From: Opitutia bacterium
GTDB taxonomy: Bacteria > Verrucomicrobiota > Verrucomicrobiia > Opitutales > Opitutaceae
Length of the DNA stretch: 64,000 nt
Assembly (NCBI GenBank): GCA_947474365.1
Contig: CANJIU010000011.1
Coordinates: 62,001 to 126,000 of the forward strand
Direction: 5' to 3'
Below the pieces are notes generated by a model, which worked only from the letters and a program-made list of their open reading frames with translations, searched no databases and was not told the DNA's origin. A program made the position numbers and the translations under genes. Numbering within the stretch: position 1 is the stretch's first letter; every line of letters begins with the position of its first letter. Below, one piece after another: positions 34,827 through 44,171 of the stretch.

Positions 34827-36320
34827 CTACGTGCCGCAAAACGTCCGGTACCGTTCGCCTCCGTCCGGCGCGGGTGCGCGATAGTCCCGTGCCACCCGTT
34901 CGTAGTCGTAGGGGGCGGTCACGATTTGCAGCAGTTGCTCCATCGGATTCAGATCGCCCTTTTCCGCCGAGGCCAGCGCATCTTCCACGAGGTGGTTGCG
35001 CGGGATGAACGCCGGGTTGTGGCTGCGCCGCAGCTGGGCGGACTCGGCCGCCGTCTGCGGCTGCCGCCCCAAGCGGTCCACCCAGCGCCCGTGCCAACGG
35101 ACAAACTCGGCGTCGGTGTGCCGCGGGTCGGCTGGCGGCATAGCGGGCTCCAGTTCGGCAAAGGTATTGGTGAAGTCCGCCTTGGTCTGCTGCATCCACG
35201 CCAGCAGCGCCTCCACCAGCGCCCTGTCGTCTGGCTCCTCGGTGAACAGGCCAAGTTTCCGCCGCATGCCGGCGAGCCAGTGATGCTGGAATCGTTGGGC
35301 GAAGACACCGAGCGCCTCGGTGGCCACGGCGACGGCACGTTCTTCCTCTGCGTGGAGGAGGGGAATCAGCGTCTCGGCGAAACGCGCGAGGTTCCACTGC
35401 GCGATTCCCGGCTGGTTGCCATAGGCGTAGCGCCCTTGGCGGTCGATGGAGCTGAACACGGTGGCCGGGTCATACGCGTCCATAAACGCGCATGGACCGT
35501 AGTCGATGGTTTCGCCCGACAACGCCATGTTGTCGGTGTTCATGACTCCGTGGACAAACCCCACCAGCATCCAGCGGGCGATCAAGGCGGCCTGCCGCTC
35601 GATCACCGCGTTCAGCAACGCGGTCGCCGGTTGGGCATCGGCGGGAACGTCGGGGAAGTGCCGCTGCAGCGTGTAGTCGACGAGGGCACGGAGCGTGGTG
35701 GCGTCGCCCCGGGCCGCCGCCCACTCGAAGGTGCCGACCCGCAGGTGGCTCGCTGCCACACGCGTGAGCACGGCGCCGGGGAGCTCATCCTCGCGCCAGA
35801 CGGGATCGCCGGTTGATGCCACTGCCAGACTGCGCGTCGTCGGGATCCCCATGGCGTGCATCGCCTCGCTGATGACGTACTCCCGCAGCATCGGCCCGAG
35901 CGCGGCGCGTCCGTCGCCGCGTCGCGAGTATGGCGTGGGGCCCGCGCCCTTGAGCTGTACGTCGAAGCGTTCGCCGCGCGGCGTGATTTGCTCGCCGAGC
36001 AGGATCGCGCGGCCGTCGCCCAGGGTGGTGAAGTGCCCGTATTGATGTCCGGCGTACGCCTGCGCCAGCGGTGCCGCTCCGGGCGGAAGTCGATTGCCGG
36101 CAAGGAGCGCCGCGCCCTCATCCCCGGCAAGAGCATCAGCGTCCAGTCCCAGCTCGGCTGCCAGCGGTCGGTTCAGTCGCACCAAACGGGGTGCCGTCAC
36201 CGTCGTGGGTGCCACCGAAGCATGGAACAGCGCCGGCAATTGCGCGTAGGAATGCTCTAGGCGCCAGCCGGCGGAAGCGGTGAGCGAAACGGGAGTGGAC
36301 GGGGAGGTGGGAATGGCCAT
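34827..36320 (-). CDS. selO: SelO (YdiU) family protein AMPylator, pseudokinase fold
   Basis: A 497-residue SelO homologue, close to the usual bacterial size (about 480). The ATG at 36320 (MAIPTSPSTPVSL) was chosen because homology begins with GWRLEHSYAQLP; the long open frame before it is not protein-like. Family landmarks are AQAYAGHQYGHFTTLGDGRA, RFDVQLKGAGPTPYSRRGDG, GVMNTDNMALSGETIDYGPC (with the catalytic Asn/Asp) and AFIPRNHLVEDAL. SelO binds ATP upside-down and transfers AMP to proteins, linked to redox control. It ends FCGT with a Cys near the C terminus. Confidence 0.93.
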   Translation of the reverse strand: MAIPTSPSTPVSLTASAGWRLEHSYAQLPALFHASVAPTTVTAPRLVRLNRPLAAELGLDADALAGDEGAALLAGNRLPPGAAPLAQAYAGHQYGHFTTLGDGRAILLGEQITPRGERFDVQLKGAGPTPYSRRGDGRAALGPMLREYVISEAMHAMGIPTTRSLAVASTGDPVWREDELPGAVLTRVAASHLRVGTFEWAAARGDATTLRALVDYTLQRHFPDVPADAQPATALLNAVIERQAALIARWMLVGFVHGVMNTDNMALSGETIDYGPCAFMDAYDPATVFSSIDRQGRYAYGNQPGIAQWNLARFAETLIPLLHAEEERAVAVATEALGVFAQRFQHHWLAGMRRKLGLFTEEPDDRALVEALLAWMQQTKADFTNTFAELEPAMPPADPRHTDAEFVRWHGRWVDRLGRQPQTAAESAQLRRSHNPAFIPRNHLVEDALASAEKGDLNPMEQLLQIVTAPYDYERVARDYRAPAPDGGERYRTFCGT

Positions 36321-36699
36321 GCGAAAGCGATCAGCCAACCTCACGTTCCATCTGTCTGATCGCGCCGCGGTCGAAACCGGAAAGGCGGAAACGCGGGCTG
36401 GAACTCCGTGCGGTCGGCGCGTTCCGTGTTCCCCGTTTTGCGTTCCAAGAGGTCGTTGATCGGCGTGCAGGTAAAACCATGGAGACGGGTAGGGTCGCGT
36501 CGCGCCGCGGTGCAGTCGAACCTTTTGGTCGCGGATCCCAAGCGATCCGGTGTCCAGGCGCGCGAACAATCGTGCGATCGTCGACGTACAGGGGCCTGAC
36601 CTCTCGTTTCCGGTTCCGATGGCGTTGTCGCGTTTGCCACCGGCTTGGTGGCGCGTGAATGCGATCCGCCGGGCGATACACGCCCGGCAGGAACCCGGC
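36321..36699. other. 379-base gap without a credible gene
   Basis: Between selO and the AIM24-like gene, both minus strand. The open frames here are Arg/Pro/Thr-rich and lack any protein-like pattern. The only structure I can point to is a GC hairpin next to the AIM24-like stop codon, listed separately. The selO promoter should lie here. Confidence 0.5.
36668..36688 (-). terminator. GC-rich hairpin after the AIM24-like gene
   Basis: Perfect 8-base stem GCCGGGCG/CGCCCGGC with a 5-base loop (ATACA), beginning 12 bases beyond the stop codon of the minus-strand gene. There is no T run after it, so it may stop transcription weakly or protect the 3' end of the transcript. Confidence 0.45.
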
Positions 36700-37527
36700 T
36701 CAGTCGTTGTCGCCGCCAATGGCTCGTCCGAGTCCGCCCAATACGGATCCTTCTTCCCGGCCACCGCGGCCGGTCCGCGGGGCGGCCGCGACGATTCGTC
36801 CGGCGAGCCGCGAGAAAGGCAGTGATTGCAGCCAGATTTTTCCGGGGCCGCGCAGGGTCGCGAAGAAGAGGCCTTCGCCTCCGAACAGGGCGGTCTTGAT
36901 GCCGCCGACATACTGGATGTCGTAGTCGACGGTCGGCTGAAAGCCGACGATGCAGCCGGTGTCGACGCGCAGGATTTCACCCGGAGCGAGGGTGCGCTCA
37001 TACAGGGTGCCGCCGGCGTGGATGAAGGCCCAGCCGTCACCGGTGAGTCGCTGCATGATGAATCCCTCGCCGCCGAAAAGTCCGGTGCCGAGTTTCCTTT
37101 GAAACGCGATGCTGATGCTCACGCCCTTGGCGGCGCAGAGGAACGAGTCTTTCTGGGCGATTAGTTCGCCGCCGAGGTCGCGCAGGTTTACCGCGACGAT
37201 TTTGCCCGGATAGGGGGCGCCAAAGGCGACGTGCCGTTTGCCGACGCCTTGGTTTTGGAAAACCGTCATGAAGAGTGATTCGCCCGTGAGCAGGCGTTTT
37301 CCGGCGCCGAGCAAGGCGCCGACGAAGCCTCCAGTGCGAGCGGAGCCGTCACCGAAGATCGTCTCCATCGCGATGCCATCGTCCATGAACATCATGCCGC
37401 CGGCTTCGGCAACGATTGCCTCCTGCGGGTCGAGTTCGATTTCGACGAACTGCATATCGTCGCCGTGGATCTTGTAGTCGACCTCGTGCATCTGGGTGGA
37501 GGTAAGGACGGGAGGGTTCGGGTTCAT
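36700..37527 (-). CDS. AIM24/TIGR00266 family protein
   Basis: A 275-residue beta-rich protein. It begins [20 protein letters not shown] and has the family features [23 protein letters not shown] and the Gly-rich [17 protein letters not shown], followed by the repeated [15 protein letters not shown]. Family members (related to yeast Aim24 and bacterial tryptophan-RNA-binding attenuator-like folds) have no settled biochemical role; many are membrane- or envelope-stress-linked. A start at Met 13 would also fit. The C terminus is Gly/Arg-rich. It is transcribed alone or with selO downstream. Confidence 0.88.
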   Translation of the reverse strand: MNPNPPVLTSTQMHEVDYKIHGDDMQFVEIELDPQEAIVAEAGGMMFMDDGIAMETIFGDGSARTGGFVGALLGAGKRLLTGESLFMTVFQNQGVGKRHVAFGAPYPGKIVAVNLRDLGGELIAQKDSFLCAAKGVSISIAFQRKLGTGLFGGEGFIMQRLTGDGWAFIHAGGTLYERTLAPGEILRVDTGCIVGFQPTVDYDIQYVGGIKTALFGGEGLFFATLRGPGKIWLQSLPFSRLAGRIVAAAPRTGRGGREEGSVLGGLGRAIGGDND

Positions 37528-37601
37528 GGAGGCGGGGAAAGGATTGGAAGAACGAGTTGGGAGGAATGCAGCTGTTGGTCCCTCAAGAGGGGTTGGTGCG
37601 G

Positions 37602-37823
37602 TTACGCTGCGAGCGGCATGATTTCATGGCTCCGACTGCTGGCCACGGCGACTCGTGCCAGATAGTTGGGACGACGGGTGTAGTCACCGGCGGCGACCAG
37701 CAGCACGAGCACGCCGGCGGTGCCGGCGAAGAGCGCGAGCGTGAGGGAAGGAAGGGCGAGGCCACCGGCGGCGGCAACCAGACTGAGGACGGCGATACGG
37801 GAGAGGTGGAGGGTGAGTTTCAT
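37602..37823 (-). CDS. Small two-helix membrane protein
   Basis: A 73-residue protein with the ATG at 37823 ([15 protein letters not shown]). Two hydrophobic stretches, about residues 9-25 and 28-45, are followed by a polar basic tail ([20 protein letters not shown]). No family is recognised. It lies between the minus-strand phosphodiesterase gene and the AIM24-like gene. Codon use and the hydrophobic pattern support it as real, but no other evidence exists. Confidence 0.45.
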   Translation of the reverse strand: MKLTLHLSRIAVLSLVAAAGGLALPSLTLALFAGTAGVLVLLVAAGDYTRRPNYLARVAVASSRSHEIMPLAA

Positions 37824-37922
37824 GACGTGGATTTTGAGTTGAGTTGCACCCAATACACCCGGCCGGACGAAAAGTTACACGAGGCCGGGATCGCCTTGCT
37901 CCGGCGCCGGCAACGCGGCGTG

Positions 37923-39149
37923 TTACTCCTTGAGCGCCGCTTTGATCAACCGGTCGTCACCGTCGTTCTTCGCCGGCTTCAATTTCAGCACGGCGCACAT
38001 CAGATTGTAGAGATGGATGTTTTCGGTCTCCGGTAGCACGACGCCCGATCGGAAGGCCGGGCCGTGCCCGATGAAAATGCCGCGCATGGTCGTCAGGGAA
38101 GGATCGTAGCCATGGTCGCCAGCAACGTATCCCGCGTGGGCATAGCGTTTGCGGAGGCGTTCAAACGAGGCGCGGGTGCCGATATGCCAGCCTTCGTCGG
38201 GCAGCACCCATACGGGCGAAATGCGGGCGTTGCCGCCGAATCGAAAATGAGCGGGCAAATCGGCCGTCCGATAGGCCTTCACGTGCGGGATTTTTTCAAA
38301 CCGTCGAACAAGGGCCGCATCGTCCCCATCGTGCGGGCGCAACGTGAGGGCGCTTCCCTCCGATTCGACCTGCACGGTGGTGACATCGATCACGTCCTCC
38401 AGAATCACGGTCCGCGTGACGTGGGTGGCGGTCATGCCGTGATCGGAAACGATCATCAAATTGGGCTCACTCCCGGTGGCCCGGATCCGGGCCAGCAGTG
38501 TGGCAACGCGTCCGTCGCAGAGTCTTGCCGCCGCGGCGACCTGGGGGGAGTCGGGTCCATAGGAGTGGCCGGCGCTGTTGGTGTCCTCCAGGTAGAACGC
38601 GACGATGGCCGGGCGTCGGTCCGGTGGAAGCCCGAGCCAGCCCATCACCTCGTCGAGCCGGGTTTCGAAGGGGACCGTATTGTCGTACGATTTCCAATAC
38701 GTAGGACGGGTGCCGGCGATTTCGGCCTCGGAGCCGACCCAGTATGACGCGGCGGCCTGGCGTCCCTGCTTCACGGCCGTCACCCAAATCGGCTCGCCGC
38801 CCCACCATTGCGGATCCCTGACCGACTTGGACAGATTGAAGTGGAAGAACTGTCCGCTGCCCGGGTCGAAGAAATCGTTGTTGACGATCCCGTGGTGTGC
38901 AGGGAGCAGCCCGGTCACGATCGAGTAGTGATTCGGAAAGGTGTTGCTGGGGAAAACCGGAATCAGGCCGCGGACGCTCGTTCCTTCGCGCTTCAGGGCG
39001 CGCAGCGTCGGCGTTTCCGCTGGGAAAAGATCGCAGTAGTCCCAGCGAAAGCCGTCGAGGGAAATCAGGATCAGAGGCGAGGCGGGGGCGCTTCCGGCGG
39101 CGCGGGCCAGAGCGGTGAGAACGAGGAGGAGAAGAATCCGGAGCTTCAT
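37923..39149 (-). CDS. Exported ectonucleotide pyrophosphatase/phosphodiesterase family protein
   Basis: A 408-residue enzyme of the alkaline phosphatase superfamily. The ATG at 39149 starts a signal peptide (MKLRILLLLVLTALARAAG). Metal-site motifs are complete: LILISLDGFRWDY, the catalytic Thr in PSNTFPNHYSIVTGLLPAHHG, AFYLEDTNSAGHSYGP, MIVSDHGMT and VAGDHGYD. Family members cleave nucleotide phosphodiester or pyrophosphate bonds outside the cytoplasm; phospholipid substrates are also known. Its start overlaps the Smr gene stop by four bases, and it is third in a tatA-smr group. Confidence 0.9.
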   Translation of the reverse strand: MKLRILLLLVLTALARAAGSAPASPLILISLDGFRWDYCDLFPAETPTLRALKREGTSVRGLIPVFPSNTFPNHYSIVTGLLPAHHGIVNNDFFDPGSGQFFHFNLSKSVRDPQWWGGEPIWVTAVKQGRQAAASYWVGSEAEIAGTRPTYWKSYDNTVPFETRLDEVMGWLGLPPDRRPAIVAFYLEDTNSAGHSYGPDSPQVAAAARLCDGRVATLLARIRATGSEPNLMIVSDHGMTATHVTRTVILEDVIDVTTVQVESEGSALTLRPHDGDDAALVRRFEKIPHVKAYRTADLPAHFRFGGNARISPVWVLPDEGWHIGTRASFERLRKRYAHAGYVAGDHGYDPSLTTMRGIFIGHGPAFRSGVVLPETENIHLYNLMCAVLKLKPAKNDGDDRLIKAALKE

Positions 39150-39445
39150 GCTCGCAAGGAGACGAGGGTCGCGCCCCACGATCCGGTCAATTCGTCGCCG
39201 GCGCGAAACGCTGCCACCAGGGGAGACCGACGCAGGAGCGCGTGGACGGTGGTGCGCAGCGTACCGGTGCCCTTGCCGTGCACGATTCGGATGTCGCGGA
39301 TGTCGCGCGCTGCGCATTCCGCCAGATACGCGGGAATCAGTTCGCCGAGGTCCCCGGGCCGAAAGGTGTGCAGGTCGAGTTCGCCGGTGATGGGCAGCGG
39401 CACCACGGATTCATCGGGTGCGGCGCTTCGCGGCGCCGTCTTCAC
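39146..39445 (-). CDS. Smr-domain protein
   Basis: A 99-residue protein that is nearly all Smr domain. The diagnostic motifs are LDLHTF near residue 24 and RIVHGKGTGTLR near residue 53, which form the nucleic-acid binding and cleavage region in MutS2-C-terminal-like Smr domains. Free-standing Smr proteins are endonucleases acting on RNA or branched DNA. It overlaps the tatA gene before it (39442-39445) and the phosphodiesterase gene after it, so the three are translationally coupled. Confidence 0.85.
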   Translation of the reverse strand: MKTAPRSAAPDESVVPLPITGELDLHTFRPGDLGELIPAYLAECAARDIRDIRIVHGKGTGTLRTTVHALLRRSPLVAAFRAGDELTGSWGATLVSLRA

Positions 39446-40074
39446 GGATTTTCCGGACGGCCGCTGGGGGGCGGTGGAGGTGAGACTGCTGGTGGAATCG
39501 CCGGGGAGGGAAGTGCCGCGGCCTGAGGCGGCGCGGCGGGAGTGTCGGTCGTTGCGGGGGGAGACGATGGCGTAGCGGCCGATGGGTTGGTGGTTGCCGT
39601 AGTCGGCGGTGGAAGATCGGAGGCCGGTTTTGGCGAAACTTCGGTGGCGGAGGTCGGCGTGGCGACAGACGCGGCGGCGGCCGTCGCCGCATCGGTTGGG
39701 GGCGTCTCCGGTTTCACCTCCGGATTTTCCGAGTGATAGTTGTGGCCGTGATATTCGTCGTGGTATTCGTCGGGATGGTAGGTGGACGCATCCGGACCGG
39801 CGGGGTCGCTAGAGGAAGTCGTTGGAGTCGTGGAGGAGCCGGCGGTCAATTGGGGAGTGGTCTGCTTGCGTTCGTCCTCTTCCAGGGCGCGTTTGAACTC
39901 TTCCTCCACTCCGGCGGCGGCTTTCTTGAACTCACGGATCGACTTGCCCAGCCCGCGCGCAAATTGCGGCAGTTTGTCCCCACCAAATAGGACCAGAACG
40001 ATGACGAAAATGAGCATCATCTCCGGGGCGCCGACGCCGTCGATGAAGGCTAACGAGGCAAAAACCATGTCCAT
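39442..40074 (-). CDS. tatA: TatA/E-like twin-arginine translocase subunit with long low-complexity tail
   Basis: A 210-residue protein. The TatA core is confined to residues 1-70: a membrane helix (MMLIFVIVLVLFG), the FGG hinge, then the amphipathic helix KLPQFARGLGKSIREFKKAA. The family usually ends there or shortly after. Here about 140 residues follow: Thr/Ser/Pro/Ala-rich sequence interrupted by a His/Tyr/Asp/Glu cluster (YHPDEYHDEYHGHNYH). Two ATGs at 40074 and 40068 are possible starts. It heads the tatA-smr-phosphodiesterase unit, and a Tat substrate (DUF1501) exists in this window. Confidence 0.88.
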   Translation of the reverse strand: MDMVFASLAFIDGVGAPEMMLIFVIVLVLFGGDKLPQFARGLGKSIREFKKAAAGVEEEFKRALEEDERKQTTPQLTAGSSTTPTTSSSDPAGPDASTYHPDEYHDEYHGHNYHSENPEVKPETPPTDAATAAAASVATPTSATEVSPKPASDLPPPTTATTNPSAATPSSPPATTDTPAAPPQAAALPSPAIPPAVSPPPPPSGRPENP

Positions 40075-40125
40075 GGGCGGAATGTGACGGATTCGCCGGA
40101 AAAAGGTAGCGCTAAATTTGGGATG

Positions 40126-41046
40126 TCAGCGGATCGCGATGCTGACGGCAAAGCGCTGGGTGTCGCCCGGATTGACGAACTGCAGGCCCACCTTGTGTTC
40201 GGGGGCGTTGGGCGGGCCCATCCATGGCTCGACGCAGTAGAAGGGCGAATCATCGGCAAGGGTCCACGTGACGACCGTGGCGGTGGAGGGAGGGACTTTT
40301 TCCGTGCCGAGCCGCATGACGATGTCGCCGGGGCGGTCTTTTTCCCCGAAAATGACCTCATTGCTCCTCAGCCCGGTGTGCAGGGCGTCGACCAGTGCGG
40401 GATTGGCGAGACTTTCATCGGTCTGGAGCACGGGTCCGGCGATGAGGGCACCGCTTGCGTCCTGGCGCAGGCGTTTGGTGGCCGGAATCCGGATGATGTA
40501 GTCGCCCCGGGTGGTTCCCTCGCTCCACGGCAGGGTGAAATAAAAGTGGTGTCCGGCCGACCAGGGCAGGGGCTCGCGGCCGAGATTGGTTAGGGCGAAC
40601 TCACAGGAGAGGCCGATGGGTTCGAACCGGTAGGTGACGGTGAATTCGTAGTCGTACGGGTAGCATTGGCGCGCCTCCTCGCTGGGTACGAACTGGGCGA
40701 CGAATCCTCGGGCGTCGAGCCGGGTGACGTTGAACTTGCCCTGACGGGCGAGCCCATGCATCGGCATCGCGCGACGGATGCCGTCGGCTGCGCGCCAGAA
40801 ATGGATGTCGCCGCGATCGAAGACCCGGGCGTTAAACGGGAAAAGAATCGGATTGCCCCCCCGCACCTTGGCGAAATCGCCGAAGTTGGCGTCCTCCGGC
40901 CAGTACAGGACATCGCGCACCGAGCCGTCGCCGAGCGTGATGTTCCAGTTCATCAATCTCGCCCCCACTTCGGGGAGGGCAAGGAACGTGGACTTGCCCA
41001 CGCGCCAGCGGGTGAGCTGATGACCTTGGTAGGTGACCTTTTCCAT
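40126..41046 (-). CDS. Aldose 1-epimerase family protein
   Basis: A 306-residue mutarotase-fold enzyme that interconverts anomers of hexoses or hexose-6-phosphates. Typical motifs are GARLMNWNITLGDG near the start, GGNPILFPFNARV, the active-site His in AMPMHGLARQGKF, SAGHHFYFTLPW with the second His, and YCVEPWMGPPNAPEH with the catalytic Glu. The length fits the family. It is followed by tatA after 51 bases on the same strand but no functional link is apparent. Confidence 0.88.
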   Translation of the reverse strand: MEKVTYQGHQLTRWRVGKSTFLALPEVGARLMNWNITLGDGSVRDVLYWPEDANFGDFAKVRGGNPILFPFNARVFDRGDIHFWRAADGIRRAMPMHGLARQGKFNVTRLDARGFVAQFVPSEEARQCYPYDYEFTVTYRFEPIGLSCEFALTNLGREPLPWSAGHHFYFTLPWSEGTTRGDYIIRIPATKRLRQDASGALIAGPVLQTDESLANPALVDALHTGLRSNEVIFGEKDRPGDIVMRLGTEKVPPSTATVVTWTLADDSPFYCVEPWMGPPNAPEHKVGLQFVNPGDTQRFAVSIAIR

Positions 41047-41193
41047 TGGATGCTGATTAACGAGGCCGGCCGTGGGCGCGCAAAGATATTATGTGGATTG
41101 GCGCGGAAGTTTTCTTGCCGGCTGGAATTTTTCCGCCGGCAGCCGTCGTGGCCATGCTTGCGCGCGAAATCATTCCCGGCATCATTTTGGTGA

Positions 41194-42666
41194 ATGCTGC
41201 TGCGGTTTCTTCAACGGGTTGTCAGTGCCAGTCTCCTGATCACAGTTCTTTGCGGTGCGGTCAGGGCCGCTGCCGTGTCGACGGGGGGATTGGGCGAGCC
41301 GTCGCCGGCCGGTTCCGCGGGAAAAAAGAGCGTCGTGGTGATTCCGGTGCGCGAGCAGGTCGACAGCCCGCTGCTCTACATCATCCGGCGGGGGCTGAAG
41401 GAGGCGATCGAGGAAAAGGCGGAGGTGGTCATCCTCGACATGAAGACGCCGGGCGGCGCGCTGGACGTGACGTTCGAGATTATGGAGGCGCTGGGGAAGT
41501 TCCCCGGCAAGACGATCACGTTCGTCAATGACCAGGCATTGTCGGCGGGGGCGTTCATTTCCGCGACGACGGAGGAGATCTGGTTTTCCCCGCGGGGCAA
41601 GATCGGTGCCGCCGCGCCCGTGAGTTCGACCGGACAGGACATCGACAAATCGATGCGGCAAAAGGTGGTCAGTTTCCTCCGCGCCGAGGTCCGCTCGATT
41701 TCCGAGGGCAAGGGCTACCGAGGCCAGGTCATTTCCGCGATGATCGACGAAGATTACGTCCTGACCATCGACGACGAGGTACTGAAGCCCAAGGGTGAAT
41801 TGCTGACCCTGACAACGACTGAGGCGATGAAGACCTACGGTGAACCGCCGCAGCCGCTGCTGGCGGCCGGCGTGGCGACAAGTATCAGTGATTTGCTGAC
41901 ACAAAAATACGGGGCCGACCAATTCACGGTGAAGACCTTGGAGGTGACCTGGTCGGAGCGGCTCGCGGTCCTGATGCGCGCGGTCTCGCCGATCCTGCTC
42001 GGGTTGGGCCTGCTCGCGCTGTACATCGAGTTCAAGACGCCCGGCTTCGGGATGTTTGGTCTCGTGGGAATTACCTGTCTTGCGATCGTGTTCCTGAGCA
42101 ACTTCGTCGCCGGGCTTTCGGGCCACGAGCCCATGCTCGTGTTTGGCCTCGGCCTTGTGCTGGTGCTGGTCGAGGTGATCTTTCTTCCGGGTGTGGTGGT
42201 TTTTGCGCTGAGCGGCCTGGCATTGATGATGGGCTCGCTGCTCTGGTCGATGGCGGATGTCTGGCCGAACCGGCCGGTCACGTTTGACGATGCGCTGCTC
42301 TTCGGACCGATGCGCGATCTTTCCTACGGCATTCTGGTGGCGGTGGCCCTCGCCCTGGCGCTGGCGCGGTTCATCCCGAAGGGCTGGTTTTTCACCCGTC
42401 TCGCGGTGACGAGTCCGGTGGCGGGCTCGGCGCAGCGAGCGGGCGTTGCGCCCGAGATCGGTGCGGAGGCGGATTCGTTGGTGGGGCGGACTGCGGTGGC
42501 GGCGACGGGACTCTATCCGAGCGGTCAGGTGGAAATCGACGGGCGCCGTTACGAGGCGCGACTTGAGGTGGGATCGGCCCCGGCCGGGGCGCCGGTGGTG
42601 ATCCGACGTGCGACGGATTTCGGTCTGGTCGTCGAGCGGGCGGACGCGGGAGGGAGCCCGGCATGA
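41194..42666 (+). CDS. NfeD1b-type membrane-bound ClpP-class serine protease
   Basis: A 490-residue membrane protein. A signal-like N terminus is followed by a ClpP/SppA-type protease domain: VVILDMKTPGGALDVT, then NDQALSAGAFISATTEEIW with the nucleophile Ser, and the Lys about 50 residues on (KVVSFLRAEV). Several membrane helices cover about residues 260-400, and an NfeD OB-fold domain closes the protein (VGRTAVAATGLYPSGQVEIDG). Such proteins cut flotillin-like partners in known systems. It overlaps the next gene by four bases and heads an operon with NfeD and flotillin. Confidence 0.93.
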   Translation: MLLRFLQRVVSASLLITVLCGAVRAAAVSTGGLGEPSPAGSAGKKSVVVIPVREQVDSPLLYIIRRGLKEAIEEKAEVVILDMKTPGGALDVTFEIMEALGKFPGKTITFVNDQALSAGAFISATTEEIWFSPRGKIGAAAPVSSTGQDIDKSMRQKVVSFLRAEVRSISEGKGYRGQVISAMIDEDYVLTIDDEVLKPKGELLTLTTTEAMKTYGEPPQPLLAAGVATSISDLLTQKYGADQFTVKTLEVTWSERLAVLMRAVSPILLGLGLLALYIEFKTPGFGMFGLVGITCLAIVFLSNFVAGLSGHEPMLVFGLGLVLVLVEVIFLPGVVVFALSGLALMMGSLLWSMADVWPNRPVTFDDALLFGPMRDLSYGILVAVALALALARFIPKGWFFTRLAVTSPVAGSAQRAGVAPEIGAEADSLVGRTAVAATGLYPSGQVEIDGRRYEARLEVGSAPAGAPVVIRRATDFGLVVERADAGGSPA

Positions 42667-43145
42667 GTGCCGTGATCTTTTTTTTCGCCCTGGGTGTGCT
42701 GTTGCTCGCCTTGGAGGTTGTCGTGCCGGGAGCCGTCCTCGGTGTTTTGGGCGGAATTGCGATGCTGGTGGGAGTGGTGGCGGCGTTCAGCGAATTCGGT
42801 TGGAACGGCGGCGCATGGGCGACGGGAGCCGCGTTTCTGCTGGCCGGCGCCGCGTTCTACCTGGAATTCGTGTACCTGCCGAAGAGCCGGCTCGCGAAGA
42901 TTTTTTCGCTGACCGCCACGGTTGGCGGTCAGAGCCAGCCGGCAATCGCGTCGCGCGATGTGATTGGAAAACGCGCGGTGGCGGTCACGCCGCTCACCCC
43001 GACCGGAGTGGTGGAGCTGGCGGGCCGCCGCCACGAGGCCTTTGCTCGCAACGGCCACATCGCCGTCGGATCCGCGGTCGACATCGTCGATCTCGATAAT
43101 TTTCGTCTAATCGTCACCAAACCTCTAACTATCCAAACGACATGA
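42663..43145 (+). CDS. NfeD family membrane protein (short form)
   Basis: A 160-residue protein with two or three membrane helices ([34 protein letters not shown]) and a C-terminal OB-fold domain ([24 protein letters not shown]). This is the NfeD1a-like short form, lacking the protease domain. It overlaps both neighbours by four bases (starts inside the NfeD1b stop and ends inside the floA start), so the three genes are tightly coupled. Confidence 0.9.
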   Translation: MSAVIFFFALGVLLLALEVVVPGAVLGVLGGIAMLVGVVAAFSEFGWNGGAWATGAAFLLAGAAFYLEFVYLPKSRLAKIFSLTATVGGQSQPAIASRDVIGKRAVAVTPLTPTGVVELAGRRHEAFARNGHIAVGSAVDIVDLDNFRLIVTKPLTIQTT

Positions 43146-44149
43146 GTCTGAGTCCTTCCCTGATTGGCCTGATTATCGCGGGCATCGTAATCCTAATCGT
43201 CGGAGCGATCGTCTTCAGCCTGATTGGCGCCTGGGTGAAGGCGCTGTTCAACGGCGCGCCGGTGGCGATGTCGAAGCTGGTGGCGCTGAAGTTCGCGAGC
43301 ATTCCCTACGGATTGATCGTCGATGCCCGCATCACGGCGGTTCGTGCGGGGATTGAAATCGATGCGGACCAAATCGCATCGCATTATCAGGCGGGCGGCA
43401 ACGTTGTCCCGACGGTGCAGGCGCTCATCGCCGCGCAAAAGGCCGGCATCGAACTGGGCTGGAACCGCGCGTGTGCCATCGATCTCGCGACGAAGGGCTC
43501 GGGCAAGAGCGTCGTCGAAGCCGTGCGGACCTCGGTCGATCCCAAGGTGATCGACTGTCCCAATCCCGCGAGTGGCCGCACCACGATCGACGGCGTGGCG
43601 AAGGACGGCATCCAGGTGAAGGTGAAGGCTCGCGTGACCGTCCGGACCAATCTCGATCGCTTTGTCGGCGGCGCGAAGGAAGACACCATCATCGCGCGCG
43701 TGGGTGAGGGCATCGTTTCGACGATCGGTTCGTCGGAAAGCTACAAGTCGGTGCTCGAGGCGCCCGACAGCATCTCCAAGACCGTGCTCGCGCGCGGCCT
43801 CGATGTCGGCTCGGCGTTCGAGATTCTGTCGATCGACATCGCGGACGTGGATGTGGGCGAGAATGTGGGAGCGAAATTGCAGGAAGCGCAGGCCGAGGCG
43901 AACAAGAGCATCGCGCAGGCGCAGGCGGAAATCCGCCGGGCGGCCGCCGTGGCGGTCGAGCAGGAAATGAAGGCGCGCGTGCAGGAGATGCAGGCCAAGG
44001 TGGTGGAGGCGCAGGCGCAGGTGCCGCTGGCGATGGCCGAGGCGTTCCGTTCCGGTCGCCTGGGAATCATGGACTACTACAAGATGGAGAATATCCAAGC
44101 CGACACCCAGATGCGGTCCTCCATCGCGCATCCTGAGGGCAAGAAGTAA
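43142..44149 (+). CDS. floA: Flotillin-like protein FloA
   Basis: A 335-residue FloA homologue, the usual length. One membrane helix ([21 protein letters not shown]) leads into the SPFH-like domain ([47 protein letters not shown]) and an Ala/Glu coiled coil ([19 protein letters not shown]). FloA scaffolds membrane microdomains and influences fluidity and secretion. The gene order nfeD1b-nfeD-floA is the conserved one. Confidence 0.95.
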   Translation: MSLSPSLIGLIIAGIVILIVGAIVFSLIGAWVKALFNGAPVAMSKLVALKFASIPYGLIVDARITAVRAGIEIDADQIASHYQAGGNVVPTVQALIAAQKAGIELGWNRACAIDLATKGSGKSVVEAVRTSVDPKVIDCPNPASGRTTIDGVAKDGIQVKVKARVTVRTNLDRFVGGAKEDTIIARVGEGIVSTIGSSESYKSVLEAPDSISKTVLARGLDVGSAFEILSIDIADVDVGENVGAKLQEAQAEANKSIAQAQAEIRRAAAVAVEQEMKARVQEMQAKVVEAQAQVPLAMAEAFRSGRLGIMDYYKMENIQADTQMRSSIAHPEGKK

Positions 44150-44171
44150 GCGGCTTCTGATTTTCGCCCCC

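Noticed and set aside
36331..36681. Minus-strand open frame of 116 codons between the AIM24-like gene and selO
   Set aside because: Arg/Pro/Thr-rich with no protein-like pattern; likely a chance frame in G+C-rich DNA.
36321..36699. A tRNA gene in the selO gap (a GGTTCGACTGC T-loop-like string on the minus strand)
   Set aside because: No matching acceptor, anticodon or D stems can be drawn around it.
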